A stretch of 64,000 nucleotides of DNA from Hyphomicrobiales bacterium (GCA_900472295.1 UCIA01000002.1:124001-188000), one strand, 5' to 3'; numbered from the stretch's first letter, positions 26,044 to 35,610 are shown. Notes: generated by a model from the sequence alone, not told the origin. Numbers and translations: made by a program.

Positions 26044-26670
26044 TCAGTTGGCGGCCTTGGCCTTGTCCTGCTCGTCCTTGAGCTTCTTGGCGAAGTCCTG
26101 GTTGTTCTTGGCAACGAAATCCTGAAGCTTCTTCTGGCGGTCCTCGATGTCGGACTGCTGCAGCGGCGCACCGTCATAGGCGCCGCTGAAACCGGTCAGG
26201 GCAACCTTGATCGGGTTCGGCTGGTTCTGGAAGTTGACCGAGGTCAGCGTGATCGCCTGGCCCTTCTTGAAGGACGCGACGAGCGCGTCGGTCAACGGCA
26301 CTTCGGCCACGCAGCGGTCAGGGAAGCAGATGACATAGTCGAGCTTCTGGGCCTTGCCGGTGTCGATCTGCAGGCCGATACCGGGAGGCACCAGACGGCC
26401 GGTCGGCACCGTCACCTGGAACACTTTGCGGTTCACCTTGCCTTTGAGCTCGATCAGGCTGACGCCGGTGACCAGCTGGCCGTTGCCGGCGGTGACGATG
26501 TTCTGGACATTGCAGATGTCGACGTCTTCCTGCTTGGTGCAGGCCTTGAACCAGCCCTGCGGAATCTGTTGCTGCTGTGCCGAAGCGGTAGGAAGTCCGG
26601 CGCCCAGAAAGCCGACCACGCCCGCGGCCATAACCGAAAGGCGGTATGCGTTGCTGTTCAGGCTCGTCAT
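26044..26670 (-). CDS. Invasion-associated locus B family protein
   Basis: About 208 residues. A signal peptide ends near TASAQ. The mature part WFKACTKQEDVDICNVQNIV, IGLQIDTGKAQKLDYVICFPDRCVAEVPLTDALVASFKKGQ has the two Cys pairs and hydrophobic strands of IalB, first described in Bartonella. The C-terminus is a charged coiled coil (DIEDRQKKLQDFVAKNNQDFAKKLKDEQDKAKAA), longer than in minimal members. The ATG at 26670 has GAGAGGA upstream; a GTG at 26679 would be too close. Probably periplasmic or outer-membrane-associated. Confidence 0.85.
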   Translation of the reverse strand: MTSLNSNAYRLSVMAAGVVGFLGAGLPTASAQQQQIPQGWFKACTKQEDVDICNVQNIVTAGNGQLVTGVSLIELKGKVNRKVFQVTVPTGRLVPPGIGLQIDTGKAQKLDYVICFPDRCVAEVPLTDALVASFKKGQAITLTSVNFQNQPNPIKVALTGFSGAYDGAPLQQSDIEDRQKKLQDFVAKNNQDFAKKLKDEQDKAKAAN

Positions 26671-26929
26671 GTCGTACACTTCCTCTCAAATGATCCCGGG
26701 ACCGGCTTCTTCGCGCCGTGTGGTCCAGCTACCTGTTGCCGAATTGAGGCAACAGAATGACTTCGGAGCGCGTGTTACACCGCATGCGCAGCCGAATCCA
26801 GCCCGGCACCCGCGATTCTTGACCATGCCATTTGGTCGTGCGATTTGGGTCATCGTATCTGGCCGGGGCGCAGCGGCGCCATGCTAGGGTGCATTCCGAA
26901 TCATCAAGCCGCCCAGTAAGGAGACGGTC

Positions 26930-28750
26930 ATGGGCCGCATTCTTGTTTGGCTGATCGCCGCGATCTCGTTTCCCGCTCTTTCGCTCCAGCCGGCGATGTC
27001 GGAGCCAAAGCATGCCATCGCCATGCAGGGCGACCCGGCGCTGCCCGCCGACTACCAGCATTTCGACTACGTCAATCCCGACGCCCCCAAAGGCGGCAAC
27101 ATCACTTATTGCGTCGTCGGCAGCTTCGACAATCTGAACCCGTTCATCGTCAAGAGCCTGCGCACCACGGCGCGCGGCATGCTTGATCTGCAATACGGCA
27201 ACCTCGTCTTCGAGCCGTTGATGATGCGCAACTATGACGAGCCTTTCAGCCTCTATGGCCTGCTGGCCGACAGCGCCGACATGGATCCCGAGCGCAAGTC
27301 GATCGAATTCCATCTCAACCCAAATGCCAAGTGGTCCGATGGCGAGCCGGTGACGCCGGAGGACGTGCTGTTCACCTATGACGTCTTTACCGACAAGGGC
27401 CGCCCGCCCTACCGCGATCGAATGAGCCTGATCGCCAAGCTCGAAAAGACCGGCGATCACAGCGTGCGCTTTACCTTCAACGACAAGGCCAACCGCGAGA
27501 CACCGCTGATCATCGCGTTGACGCCGATCATCCCGAAGCACGCCTTCAACAAGGACACCTTCGACAAGACGACGCTGAAGCCTGTGATCGGCAGTGGGCC
27601 GTACGTCGTCGACAAGGTGCAGCCGGGGCAGCGCATCGTCTTCAAGCGCAACCCGAGTTACTGGGGCAAGGACATCCCCTCCAAGCGCGGCTTCGACAAT
27701 TACGACCAGATCACCATTGAGTATTTCCTCAACGCCAATGCCAAGACGGAAGCCTTCAAGAAAGGCATCTGCGCCATCTATGATGACGGTGATCCGGTCA
27801 AGCGCGAGCGCGATATCGATTTTCCCGCCTTCCATCGGGGCGAAGTGATCGCTGAGACCTTCGACATCCGCATACCGCCTGTGGTGAACGGGTTCCTGTT
27901 CAACACGCGGCTGGAGAAGTTTTCCAACCCGGTGGTGCGGCGCGCCCTCGGCATGCTTTACGACTTCGAATGGGCCAACAAGAACCTGTTCGGCGGCAAA
28001 TATTCGCGCACCATGAGCTACTGGCAGAATTCCGAACTGTCAGCACTCGGCCATCCCGCCAGCGACAAGGAGAAGGTGCTGCTGGCACCCTATCCCGGCC
28101 GTGTGCCGGCCGATGTCATGGACGGCACCTGGCGGCCGCCGGTGAATGACGGCACGGGCCAGGACCGCAAGGTGCTGAAGACGGCGTTCGACCTGCTAAA
28201 GAGCCAGGGTTATGCCGTCAAGGACGGGGTGCTGCTGGACCCCAAAGGCAACCCGTTCGCCTTCGAAATCCTGACGGCATCGCAAGACGAAGAGCGTTTT
28301 GCCACCATCTATCAGCGCACCTTGGACAAGCTCGGCATTGTGGTGACCATCCGCAGCCTGGAAGCCGACCAAATCCAGTCGCGCAAACAGCGTTTCGATT
28401 TCGAGGTGCTGATCGGATCGAGCGGTTTCAGCAACTCGCTGTCTCCCGGCATCGAGCAGACCTTCCGTTGGGGCTCTTCGGAAGCCAACAGGGAAGGCTC
28501 CTTCAACCTCGCCGGCGTTGCCGATCCAGCGATCGACGCGGCGATGGACGCCATGCTGAGGGCGCGGACCAAGGAAGACTATGTCGCTGCGGTGCGCGTC
28601 CTCGACCGGTTGCTGATCTCGGGCAACTACATGGTGCCGATGCAGTACAACGCGCAGCAATGGCTCGCTTACTGGAATTATCTGGACCATCCGAAAAAGA
28701 CGCCCATATTCGGTTATCAATGGCCGACCTGGTGGCGCAAGCCGAACTGA
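26930..28750 (+). CDS. YejA-like oligopeptide-binding protein (SBP family 5)
   Basis: A 606-residue periplasmic binding protein. Signal peptide about 1-24 (ending PAMSE). AIAMQGDPALPADYQHFDYVNPDAPKGGNI and GSFDNLNPFIVKS are the YejA-type opening; then FHLNPNAKWSDGEPVTPEDVLFTYDVF and GSGPYVVDKVQPGQRIVFKRNPSYWG, the core of solute-binding family 5. The ligand is probably a peptide or peptide-like antibiotic. No permease or ATPase genes (yejBEF) follow, so it must share a transporter encoded elsewhere. The next gene, 23 bases on, is a DsbA-like protein. Confidence 0.9.
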   Translation: MGRILVWLIAAISFPALSLQPAMSEPKHAIAMQGDPALPADYQHFDYVNPDAPKGGNITYCVVGSFDNLNPFIVKSLRTTARGMLDLQYGNLVFEPLMMRNYDEPFSLYGLLADSADMDPERKSIEFHLNPNAKWSDGEPVTPEDVLFTYDVFTDKGRPPYRDRMSLIAKLEKTGDHSVRFTFNDKANRETPLIIALTPIIPKHAFNKDTFDKTTLKPVIGSGPYVVDKVQPGQRIVFKRNPSYWGKDIPSKRGFDNYDQITIEYFLNANAKTEAFKKGICAIYDDGDPVKRERDIDFPAFHRGEVIAETFDIRIPPVVNGFLFNTRLEKFSNPVVRRALGMLYDFEWANKNLFGGKYSRTMSYWQNSELSALGHPASDKEKVLLAPYPGRVPADVMDGTWRPPVNDGTGQDRKVLKTAFDLLKSQGYAVKDGVLLDPKGNPFAFEILTASQDEERFATIYQRTLDKLGIVVTIRSLEADQIQSRKQRFDFEVLIGSSGFSNSLSPGIEQTFRWGSSEANREGSFNLAGVADPAIDAAMDAMLRARTKEDYVAAVRVLDRLLISGNYMVPMQYNAQQWLAYWNYLDHPKKTPIFGYQWPTWWRKPN

Positions 28751-28773
28751 GCGTTCGGCCGCAGGAGATCAAG

Positions 28774-29454
28774 ATGAGCGACGACAACTCGATTACCATC
28801 GACGTCGTTTCCGACGTCGTCTGCCCCTGGTGCTTCGTGGGCCAGAAGCGGCTGGACAAGGCGATTGCTGCTGCCGGCGACGTCGAGGTTCATGTGCGCT
28901 GGCGGCCGTTTCAGCTCGACCCGACCATCCCGCCTGAGGGCAAGGACCGGCGCGAATACATGCTGGCCAAGTTCGGCAGCGAGGAGCGCATCCGCCAGAT
29001 GCATGCCCGCATCGAACCGCTCGGGCAGGCCGAAGGCATCGACTTTGCCTTCGACGCCATCAAGGTCGCCGCCAACACGCTCGACGCGCATCGCGTTATC
29101 CGCTGGGCGGGCGCCGCCGGCGAAGCCGTGCAGAACCGCCTCGTGCGCCGGCTGTTCCAGTTGTATTTCGAGGAAGGCGGCAATATTGGCGATCACGCCG
29201 TGCTGATCGAAGCCGCCCGCGAGGCCGGCATGGACGCCGCCGTGGTCGAAACGCTGTTGCCGACCGACGCCGATGTCGACGCGGTGCGCACCGAAATCGC
29301 CACCGCATCGCGCATGGGCATCACCGGCGTGCCGTGTTTCCTGCTTGAAGGCAAATACGCCGTCATGGGTGCGCAGGACGCCGACACGCTGGCCGACGCC
29401 ATCCGCCAGGTCGCTAGCGCCAAGGCCAAGGGCGAGTTGGAAAAGGCCAGCTAA
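28774..29454 (+). CDS. DsbA-family oxidoreductase, FrnE-like
   Basis: A 226-residue thioredoxin-fold protein. VVSDVVCPWCFVGQKRLDKA carries the CPWC active site; YMLAKFG, DAHRVIRWA and the cis-Pro loop GITGVPCFLLEGKYAVMGAQ are typical of the FrnE/2-hydroxychromene isomerase-like branch of DsbA. No signal peptide, so it acts in the cytoplasm. GCAGGAG lies upstream of the ATG at 28774. Relatives protect against oxidative stress. Converges on the DUF6636 gene two bases away. Confidence 0.9.
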   Translation: MSDDNSITIDVVSDVVCPWCFVGQKRLDKAIAAAGDVEVHVRWRPFQLDPTIPPEGKDRREYMLAKFGSEERIRQMHARIEPLGQAEGIDFAFDAIKVAANTLDAHRVIRWAGAAGEAVQNRLVRRLFQLYFEEGGNIGDHAVLIEAAREAGMDAAVVETLLPTDADVDAVRTEIATASRMGITGVPCFLLEGKYAVMGAQDADTLADAIRQVASAKAKGELEKAS

Positions 29455-29456
29455 GC

Positions 29457-29891
29457 CTACTTCACATTCACCTTGGCCTTGCTGACGAAGAAGCCATGGC
29501 CGTTGCTGCCCGTGCAGGCCAGGCCCTTGGTTGAGGACTGGCAGGTAAATGGCCCTTTGCTCCAGCTGTTGCCGTAAGCAAGCTTGGCGACATCGCTGCA
29601 GCAGCCTTGCTCGCCCGGATTCTTGATCAGTGTCGCCGGCCCGTTCGGGCCGAGAATGACGGTAATGTAGCTCGGCTCGACGCGCGAACAGCTCAGCTCC
29701 GGGCCGCCGTCCTGCGGCTCGTATGTGTTGGTGCCGCCCTTGGGCGTGTAGATGCAGCCAATGTTGCCGGACGGGGCGTTGAACTCGATCTGCCCTTCGG
29801 TGTTTGCCGGAATGGTCTGGTTGCCGGCATGCGCCAGAGGCAGCCAGGCAAAAAGCGACAGGATTGCGGGAGCGGCTGCGCGTGCAAGCAT
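29457..29891 (-). CDS. DUF6636-like secreted protein
   Basis: About 144 residues from the ATG at 29891, preceded by AAGGA. Signal peptide ending near AHAG, then IEFNAPSGNIGCIY, LSCSRVEP, EQGCCSDVAKLAYGNSWSKGPFTCQSSTKGLACTGSNGHGFFVSKAKV: the PSGNIGC opening and the W..G.FTC....GL.C.N..GHGF ending define a small secreted family of unknown role (DUF6636). Seven cysteines suggest disulfides. Longer frame from 29924 lacks a signal-peptide-compatible start. Confidence 0.75.
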   Translation of the reverse strand: MLARAAAPAILSLFAWLPLAHAGNQTIPANTEGQIEFNAPSGNIGCIYTPKGGTNTYEPQDGGPELSCSRVEPSYITVILGPNGPATLIKNPGEQGCCSDVAKLAYGNSWSKGPFTCQSSTKGLACTGSNGHGFFVSKAKVNVK

Positions 29892-30402
29892 TGGGAAAAT
29901 CCTTGTTGGAAACCGGATATGCATTGGTGCCGACAGAGCCAGGCAAGGTTCAACTCAGCGCGTATGATTGTCAAATATTGTTGAGCTGCAGCTAAAAAGC
30001 GTGTTCGAACTCATGAACAGTCGCTGTGCAGGAGCGACGATCTTGCGTGCCGACCATGATGGTCGGGGCGATGATTCGGGCAGGCCTGGAGCGACCCCGG
30101 ACAGCAGTTTTCCGCCGTCCCGGTTAACGCGCAGCAGGAAAATCGGCTGACGGGCAAGGCAATCGGATCACAAAGCCGTGTATCGGCCTTCCCTCAGGGA
30201 AGTTTTCCGCACATCGGGGCGTTCTCACAAAACATTGAAATAGAACGGGATATTGGGCCTGGAGATGGCTGTCTCGCAGCACCACCTGTTGCCTCACGGC
30301 AACGGCAGGTGGGCTGCCTCACATTCGCCGGGATAAAATTAATAGAAAATGATCAATTGGTGTTACCATCCGTAACAAAGAAGAAAAGGTTTGGGCGGGA
30401 TC
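29892..30402. other. Non-coding stretch upstream of ABC exporter gene
   Basis: No gene is supported in these 510 bases. A bulged hairpin lies at 30282-30312 (CCACCTG-TTGCC, loop TCAC, GGCAA-CGG-CAGGTGG) without a T-tract. The last 40 bases hold the palindrome described separately. Confidence 0.55.
30361..30377. promoter_or_regulatory. Palindrome TGTTAC-N5-GTAACA upstream of ABC exporter
   Basis: TGTTAC (30361-30366) and GTAACA (30372-30377) form a perfect six-base dyad with a five-base spacer, 26 bases before the likely GTG start, in AT-rich DNA. Candidate operator. Confidence 0.4.
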
Positions 30403-32382
30403 GTGATTCGGGTCGACAGACCACGACGTTCAAGATTGGCAAATTGGTACCGCGGCGCCGCAGGGCCGGCGCCCCTGACGCCGGTTTCGTCGATGCGCAG
30501 CTTCTGGGGGCTGATGCGGGCCTACTGGTTCTCGGAACGCTGGAAAGAAGCCTGGACCCTCACCATCGTCCTCGCACTTATCATAGCCCTTTCGAGCAAG
30601 GCCGACGTCTGGTTTACCGTGCTGGCGGGCGAACTGGCAGCCTCAATCGCTTTTTTCCACGATGCTGCGAATACCACGCCCCTTGAAACGGTGCTTACCA
30701 ATGCCGGCCTGCTCGTGCTGTTGGTCGTGGTCAAGGACATGGGCATCGTAGGCGCCTGCAAATTTGTATCGGCGACATTGCATCGCAAATGGCGCGCCTG
30801 GCTGAACGCGCGCTTCAATGCGGCGCTGCTCGATACCAACCATACGCACTACCACGCCCAGAATGGCTCGTCAGGCGCGCCGGCGCCCGACAACATCGAC
30901 CAGCGCGTGCAGGAATCGATCAAAGACATGGCTGGCGGCGCCATCGGGCTAGCCCAGGGTGTGTTCGGCGTCTTCACCTCACTCTACTTCGTCGGCGGAG
31001 CTTTGCTGGCAAATTCTGTGGAGGTCAAAGGACTGGAGGCCCTCGGCAGCTATGGCAGTGCCGTCCTCGCTCTGCTGGCGGTTGCCCTCTACGTGCCGGT
31101 CAACACTTGGATCGCGATCAAACTCGGCGGGATGCTGGAATGGCTCAACATCAGGATGCAGAAGGCCGAAGGCACCTATCGTAGCGAACTGATCACTTTG
31201 TTGCGCCGCAGTTTCCACGTGTCGGCATCGCAAGGCGAAGACGTGCAGAAGAAGATACATGGGCGGCTCTATCTCGATATCGATACCACCTGGTCGAAGC
31301 TCAACATCGTCAACACCGTCTATGCCGGGTTCGAATCGGTCTATAATTTTGTCGGGGCAAAAGTTGTCGCCTACGGACCTGGTCTGGTGCCGTTCATCCA
31401 CAACGGCGTCGACCTCAAGGGCTACATAACCGGTTCCGAGCAGGTCAACGCGCTGATCAGCAAATGTTCTTGGTTTATCCATGTCATGCCGAGCCTTGCC
31501 ACGCTGCGGGCCAACAGCCAGCGCGTCATTGAGTTGGCGAACGCCATCGAGAACGTCCAGCAGCCGCAAGACTTCTACAGCCAGACCGGCCAGTCCGACT
31601 TCCACTACGCCAGCCAGAACCCGGTCTTCGGCCTCACCATCCAGAAGCTCGAACTGGCGCATCAGGGCGAAGACGCCACGCCCTTCCTGAGCGCAGCCAA
31701 TCTGCGCTTCCGGCGCGGCGAGTGGGCATTCCTTAGGGGTGAGTCCGGCTGCGGCAAGACTTCGCTGATCAAGGCGATCAACGGCCTGTGGCCCTATGGC
31801 CGCGGCACCATCGTATTTCCTGAAGGCGTGAAGAGTTTCTATGCCGCCCAGGAGGTCAAGCTGCAGCAGGTGTCGCTGAAGCAGCTGGTGTGCCTGCCCG
31901 GCTCCGAACAGGATTATGGGGATACGCAGGTAGCGTCGGCCCTGCACAAGGCCGGCCTTGGCGACTTCATCGAACACATGGCCGATGAAAGCCGCGAAGG
32001 AAAGATCTGGGACCAGGTTCTCTCCGGCGGTCAAAAGCAGAAGCTGGTGGTGGCGCGCATCTTGCTGCAGCAGCCGGGGCTGCTGTTCCTCGACGAAGCA
32101 ACCGGCGCGCTCGATCCCGAAGGCAAGATCGCCTTCCACCAGGCGATCAAGGACAACTGCCCCGATGTCACGGTGATCAGCATCATGCATGAGGCGGTGG
32201 CGCCGCGCTCGCTATCGGGCGAGGAATTCTACCACAGCGTGGTGGCGATCGCCGATGGCGTCGCTACCAAGAAGCCGCTGATGCCGAACCTGCCGCGCGA
32301 GCTCACCACCATCCTGGTGCGGCCGCGGCCGGTTGAAGACAAATGGAGCCTGCGCTTTCCGCGCCGCCTGAAGCAGAAATAG
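30403..32382 (+). CDS. ABC transporter, fused permease-ATPase (BacA/YddA type)
   Basis: About 659 residues. The N-terminal half has about six helices (TIVLALIIALSS, NAGLLVLLVVVKDMG, GVFTSLYFVGGALLA and others) with the YddA/SbmA-like segment RKWRAWLNARFNAALLDTNHTHYHAQN. The C-terminal ATPase has Walker A GESGCGKTS, signature LSGGQKQKLVVARILLQQP and Walker B LLFLDEATGALD. Related proteins carry peptides or cobalamin; the homologous BacA protein is needed for rhizobial symbiosis. The start is uncertain: GTG 30403 (AAGG upstream), TTG 30391 or ATG 30493. Confidence 0.85.
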   Translation: MIRVDRPRRSRLANWYRGAAGPAPLTPVSSMRSFWGLMRAYWFSERWKEAWTLTIVLALIIALSSKADVWFTVLAGELAASIAFFHDAANTTPLETVLTNAGLLVLLVVVKDMGIVGACKFVSATLHRKWRAWLNARFNAALLDTNHTHYHAQNGSSGAPAPDNIDQRVQESIKDMAGGAIGLAQGVFGVFTSLYFVGGALLANSVEVKGLEALGSYGSAVLALLAVALYVPVNTWIAIKLGGMLEWLNIRMQKAEGTYRSELITLLRRSFHVSASQGEDVQKKIHGRLYLDIDTTWSKLNIVNTVYAGFESVYNFVGAKVVAYGPGLVPFIHNGVDLKGYITGSEQVNALISKCSWFIHVMPSLATLRANSQRVIELANAIENVQQPQDFYSQTGQSDFHYASQNPVFGLTIQKLELAHQGEDATPFLSAANLRFRRGEWAFLRGESGCGKTSLIKAINGLWPYGRGTIVFPEGVKSFYAAQEVKLQQVSLKQLVCLPGSEQDYGDTQVASALHKAGLGDFIEHMADESREGKIWDQVLSGGQKQKLVVARILLQQPGLLFLDEATGALDPEGKIAFHQAIKDNCPDVTVISIMHEAVAPRSLSGEEFYHSVVAIADGVATKKPLMPNLPRELTTILVRPRPVEDKWSLRFPRRLKQK

Positions 32383-32593
32383 CAATCACACCAAGCCCTT
32401 GCCGAGCCGCAGCAGTGCTGCAACGACGCCGGTCGATCACAGTCACGCGATTGGGCCGGTTCCCGGCTGTTTTCCGCCGTCCCGGCGATTGACTCGCCAA
32501 AAAGCGCTCCTATGTTGCGCCCGCTCGCAGAATTCCAACCCGCGAGCAGAAAGGTCACCGCGCCATGCCTGGCGACAGTAGTCGAACGCAACC

Positions 32594-32642
32594 GCCGTCC
32601 GCCCAGACGTGACCTCTAACGGTTCACGTCCTGCCGGACGGC
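32594..32642 (+). promoter_or_regulatory. Two-tier RNA stem structure in the mgtE leader
   Basis: GCCGTCCG (32594-32601) pairs with CGGACGGC (32635-32642), and inside it GACGTGA (32606-32612) pairs with TCACGTC (32624-32630). It ends just before the ribosome-binding site AAGGAG (32643-32648) of mgtE. Its closeness suggests control of translation, perhaps by Mg2+; that is inference. Confidence 0.5.
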
Positions 32643-32654
32643 AAGGAGTGAGCC

Positions 32655-34022
32655 ATGAACGATTTTTCCCCTGTCGTAGCGGGCGACGATGCCGTCGCTA
32701 TCGCCCGTATCCTTGCCAATGATCATGTCGCCGATGTCGTCGAGGCCCTGAACCGGGAACCTCGCGAAACCGCGATCGAGCTGCTGTGCGAAGTGCCGTT
32801 CGAGCGCCTGGTCGAGATATTCGACCAGCCGGAACTCGATGGCGCCTCCGAACTGGCCGAAGCGCTGCCGCGCGCCAAGGCCTGCAAGCTGCTGACCGCC
32901 ATGTCGGTCGACCGCGCCGCCGACATACTGCGCGAGTTGGACGAGCCGGCGCGTTCCGAGCTGCTCGGTGGCCTTGCGCCACCGCTGCGGGCAACGCTGC
33001 TTTCCATTCTGGGCTACCCCGAAGGTAGTGCCGCCTCGATCATGACGACCGAGTTCGTCAGCGTGCCGTCGGACTGGACCGTCGGCCGCACGCTCGACTA
33101 CATCCGCAAGGTGGAGCGGACGCGCGAGACCGTCTACGCCATCTATATCGTCGACCCTGAGACGCATGTGCTGGTGCGCTCGACCGGCCTGCGCCGGCTG
33201 ATCACCGGCGAGCCGGACGATCCGATCCTGTCGGTGGCGCCGGACCGCGCGCCGGTGACGGTGACGCCGCTGACCGATCGCGAGACCCTGGCGCAGACCA
33301 TCTCCAAATACGATCTGCTCGCCGTTCCGGTCGTCGACCACGGCAAGATCCTCGGCATCGTCACCATAGACGACATCATCGACACCATGATCGAGGAGAC
33401 GACCGAGGACGCGCATCGTTTCGGCGGCATGGAGGCGCTCGACGAGCCCTACATGAAGATGAGTTTTCTGGCCATGATCAGGAAGCGCGGCGGCTGGCTG
33501 TGCGCGCTGTTCATCTCGGAGATGCTGACCGCCAATGCCATGCAAAGCTATGAAGGCGAACTGGAAAAGGCGATCGTGCTCACTTTGTTCATTCCGCTGA
33601 TCATGAGCTCGGGCGGCAATTCCGGCTCGCAGGCGACCTCGCTGGTCATCCGCGCGCTGGCGCTGCGCGAGATCGGTCTTCGTGACTGGTGGCGGGTGGC
33701 GTTGCGCGAACTGCCCACCGGCCTCGTGCTCGGCGGCATGCTTGGCGTCGTCGGCATCTGCCGCATCGCGCTGTGGCAATATATGGGCTTTTACGACTAC
33801 GGGCCCCACTGGGAGTTGATCGCGGCGACCGTTGGAGCTGCCCTGGTCGGCATCGTCACCTTCGGCTCATTGTCGGGATCGATGCTGCCCTTCGCGCTGA
33901 AACGGATCGGCTTCGATCCGGCCAGCGCCTCGGCACCGTTCGTCGCCACGCTGGTCGATGTCACCGGCCTGGTGATTTATTTCTCGGTGGCGCTGGTGAT
34001 CCTGCGCGGCACGCTGTTGTAG
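32655..34022 (+). CDS. mgtE: Magnesium transporter MgtE
   Basis: A 455-residue Mg2+ channel. The N-terminal helical MgtE_N domain covers about 1-125 (DHVADVVEALNREPRETAIELLCEVPFERLVEIFDQPELD). Two CBS domains follow (about 130-250; IMTTEFVSVPSDWTVGRTLDYIRK and DLLAVPVVDHGKILGIVTIDDIIDTM), then five membrane helices containing FIPLIMSSGGNSGSQATSLVIRALA, the pore motif, and FDPASASAPFVATLVDVTGLVIYF. The domain order is complete. Cytoplasmic Mg2+ closes the channel through the first two domains in characterised homologues. Confidence 0.95.
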   Translation: MNDFSPVVAGDDAVAIARILANDHVADVVEALNREPRETAIELLCEVPFERLVEIFDQPELDGASELAEALPRAKACKLLTAMSVDRAADILRELDEPARSELLGGLAPPLRATLLSILGYPEGSAASIMTTEFVSVPSDWTVGRTLDYIRKVERTRETVYAIYIVDPETHVLVRSTGLRRLITGEPDDPILSVAPDRAPVTVTPLTDRETLAQTISKYDLLAVPVVDHGKILGIVTIDDIIDTMIEETTEDAHRFGGMEALDEPYMKMSFLAMIRKRGGWLCALFISEMLTANAMQSYEGELEKAIVLTLFIPLIMSSGGNSGSQATSLVIRALALREIGLRDWWRVALRELPTGLVLGGMLGVVGICRIALWQYMGFYDYGPHWELIAATVGAALVGIVTFGSLSGSMLPFALKRIGFDPASASAPFVATLVDVTGLVIYFSVALVILRGTLL

Positions 34023-34094
34023 CAGGCATCAGTTATCCCATCGCGGTGGCAGCAACCGCCGCGATGGGATCCCTTCAACCTGGTGCGCGCTGGG

Positions 34095-35486
34095 TCAATC
34101 GACCCGCACGCCGTCCTTCACCCGGTAAGTCGGCTTGTACATGGTGACCAGTTCTTCCGCCGCAGTCGGATGGACGGCCATGGTGCGGTCGAAATCGTCC
34201 TTGGTGACGCCGGCCTTGAGCGGAATGCCGAGAAGCTGCGCCATCTCGCCGGCGTCGGGTCCGAGAATATGCGCGCCGAGCACTTTTCGTGTGGCGCCGT
34301 CGACGACCAGCTTCGTCAGCATCTTCTCGTCGCGGCCCGACAGCGTATGCCGCATCGGCCTGAACGTGGCGCGGTAGATTTCGATGTCGGAGTAGCGCTT
34401 CACCGCCTCGTCCTCGGACAGGCCGACCGTGCCGATCTCCGGCTGCGAAAAGACAGCTGTCGGGATCGTGTCGTGATCGGGTGCCGTCGGATTTCCCTTG
34501 AAGGCGGTTTCGATGAAACACATAGCCTCGTGGATCGCCACCGGCGTCAACTGTACGCGGTTGGTGACGTCGCCGATCGCCCAGATATTGTCGATGTTGG
34601 TGCGCGAATATTCGTCGACGACGATGGCGCCGGTCTTGCCGAGCTCGATGCCGACGCCTTCCAGGCCCATATTCTCGGTGTTGGGGATGCGGCCGATGGC
34701 GAGCAACACCTGGTCGACGGTCAGCACCTTGCCGCCGGTGACCAGCGCGTCGAGCCTGCCGTCCGGCCGCTTGCGCACCCATTCCGATATGGACTGGCAG
34801 AGGATCTTGATCCCCTTTTTTTCCATGGTTTCGTGCAGCATATGCCGCAAATCCATGTCGAAGCGCGACAGGATCTCCTTGCCGCGATAGACCAGCGTGG
34901 TTTCCACGCCCAAGCCATGGAAGATGTTGGCGAATTCGACGGCGATGTAGCCGCCGCCCTCGATCATGATCGCCTTCGGCAACTGCTTGAGGTCGAAAAC
35001 CTCGTTGGAAAAGATGCAGTGTTCGTGACCGGGGAGTGCCGGGTGCGGCGCCGGCCGTCCGCCGGTGGCAATCAGGATCTGGTCGGCGGTAACGGTGCGA
35101 TCGTCGCCCATCAGATGCACGACATGCGGGTCGACCAGCATGGCGCGCGAATGGAAAATCTCGCCGCCGGCGCCCTGTACGTTTTTCTGGTAGATGGCCT
35201 CCAGCCGCGAGATCTCGCGATCCTTGGCGGCGACCAGCGTCGGCCAGTCGAAGCTCGCCTCGGGCACCGTCCAGCCATAGCCGGCGGCGTCGGCAAAATG
35301 CTCAGGAAATTGTGAGGCATAGACATAGAGCTTCTTCGGTACGCAGCCGCGGATGACGCAGGTGCCGCCATAGCGATATTCCTCGGCGATGCCGACGCGT
35401 TTGCCGAGCGCTGCCGCCACGCGCGCCGCCCTCACCCCGCCGGAGCCGCCGCCGATGACGAAGAGATCGTAGTCATACCCGGCCAT
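34095..35486 (-). CDS. gor: Glutathione-disulfide reductase
   Basis: A 463-residue flavoprotein that reduces oxidised glutathione with NADPH in the cytoplasm. FAD fold YDLFVIGGGSGGVRAARVAA, redox-active disulfide GGTCVIRGCVPKKLYVYA, NADPH-fold GGGYIAVEFANIF with downstream R residues, and the dimer-interface catalytic His in TMAVHPTAAEE. The ATG at 35486 directly precedes the FAD motif; upstream frame is non-coding. Complete and of normal length. Confidence 0.94.
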   Translation of the reverse strand: MAGYDYDLFVIGGGSGGVRAARVAAALGKRVGIAEEYRYGGTCVIRGCVPKKLYVYASQFPEHFADAAGYGWTVPEASFDWPTLVAAKDREISRLEAIYQKNVQGAGGEIFHSRAMLVDPHVVHLMGDDRTVTADQILIATGGRPAPHPALPGHEHCIFSNEVFDLKQLPKAIMIEGGGYIAVEFANIFHGLGVETTLVYRGKEILSRFDMDLRHMLHETMEKKGIKILCQSISEWVRKRPDGRLDALVTGGKVLTVDQVLLAIGRIPNTENMGLEGVGIELGKTGAIVVDEYSRTNIDNIWAIGDVTNRVQLTPVAIHEAMCFIETAFKGNPTAPDHDTIPTAVFSQPEIGTVGLSEDEAVKRYSDIEIYRATFRPMRHTLSGRDEKMLTKLVVDGATRKVLGAHILGPDAGEMAQLLGIPLKAGVTKDDFDRTMAVHPTAAEELVTMYKPTYRVKDGVRVD

Positions 35487-35545
35487 ACTGCTGCTCCTAG
35501 CCTCAAGAAATGTTTGAGACAGGTAGGCTGCATGAGGCCAAAAGA

Positions 35546-35569
35546 AAAGCCCGGCTTTCACCGGGCTTT
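35546..35569 (-). terminator. Terminator of the rpiA-DUF2059 unit
   Basis: AAAGCCCGG, loop CTTTCA, CCGGGCTTT. Read leftward the stem is followed by TTTTCTTTT, as expected 40 bases past the DUF2059 stop at 35611. Confidence 0.8.
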
Positions 35570-35610
35570 CTGGTCCAGCGGCAAGGGTGCCGTTGGTGAA
35601 ATCACGCGAA

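Noticed and set aside
29968..30150. Small rightward frame upstream of the ABC exporter
   Set aside because: No ribosome-binding site or recognisable sequence; the region looks non-coding.
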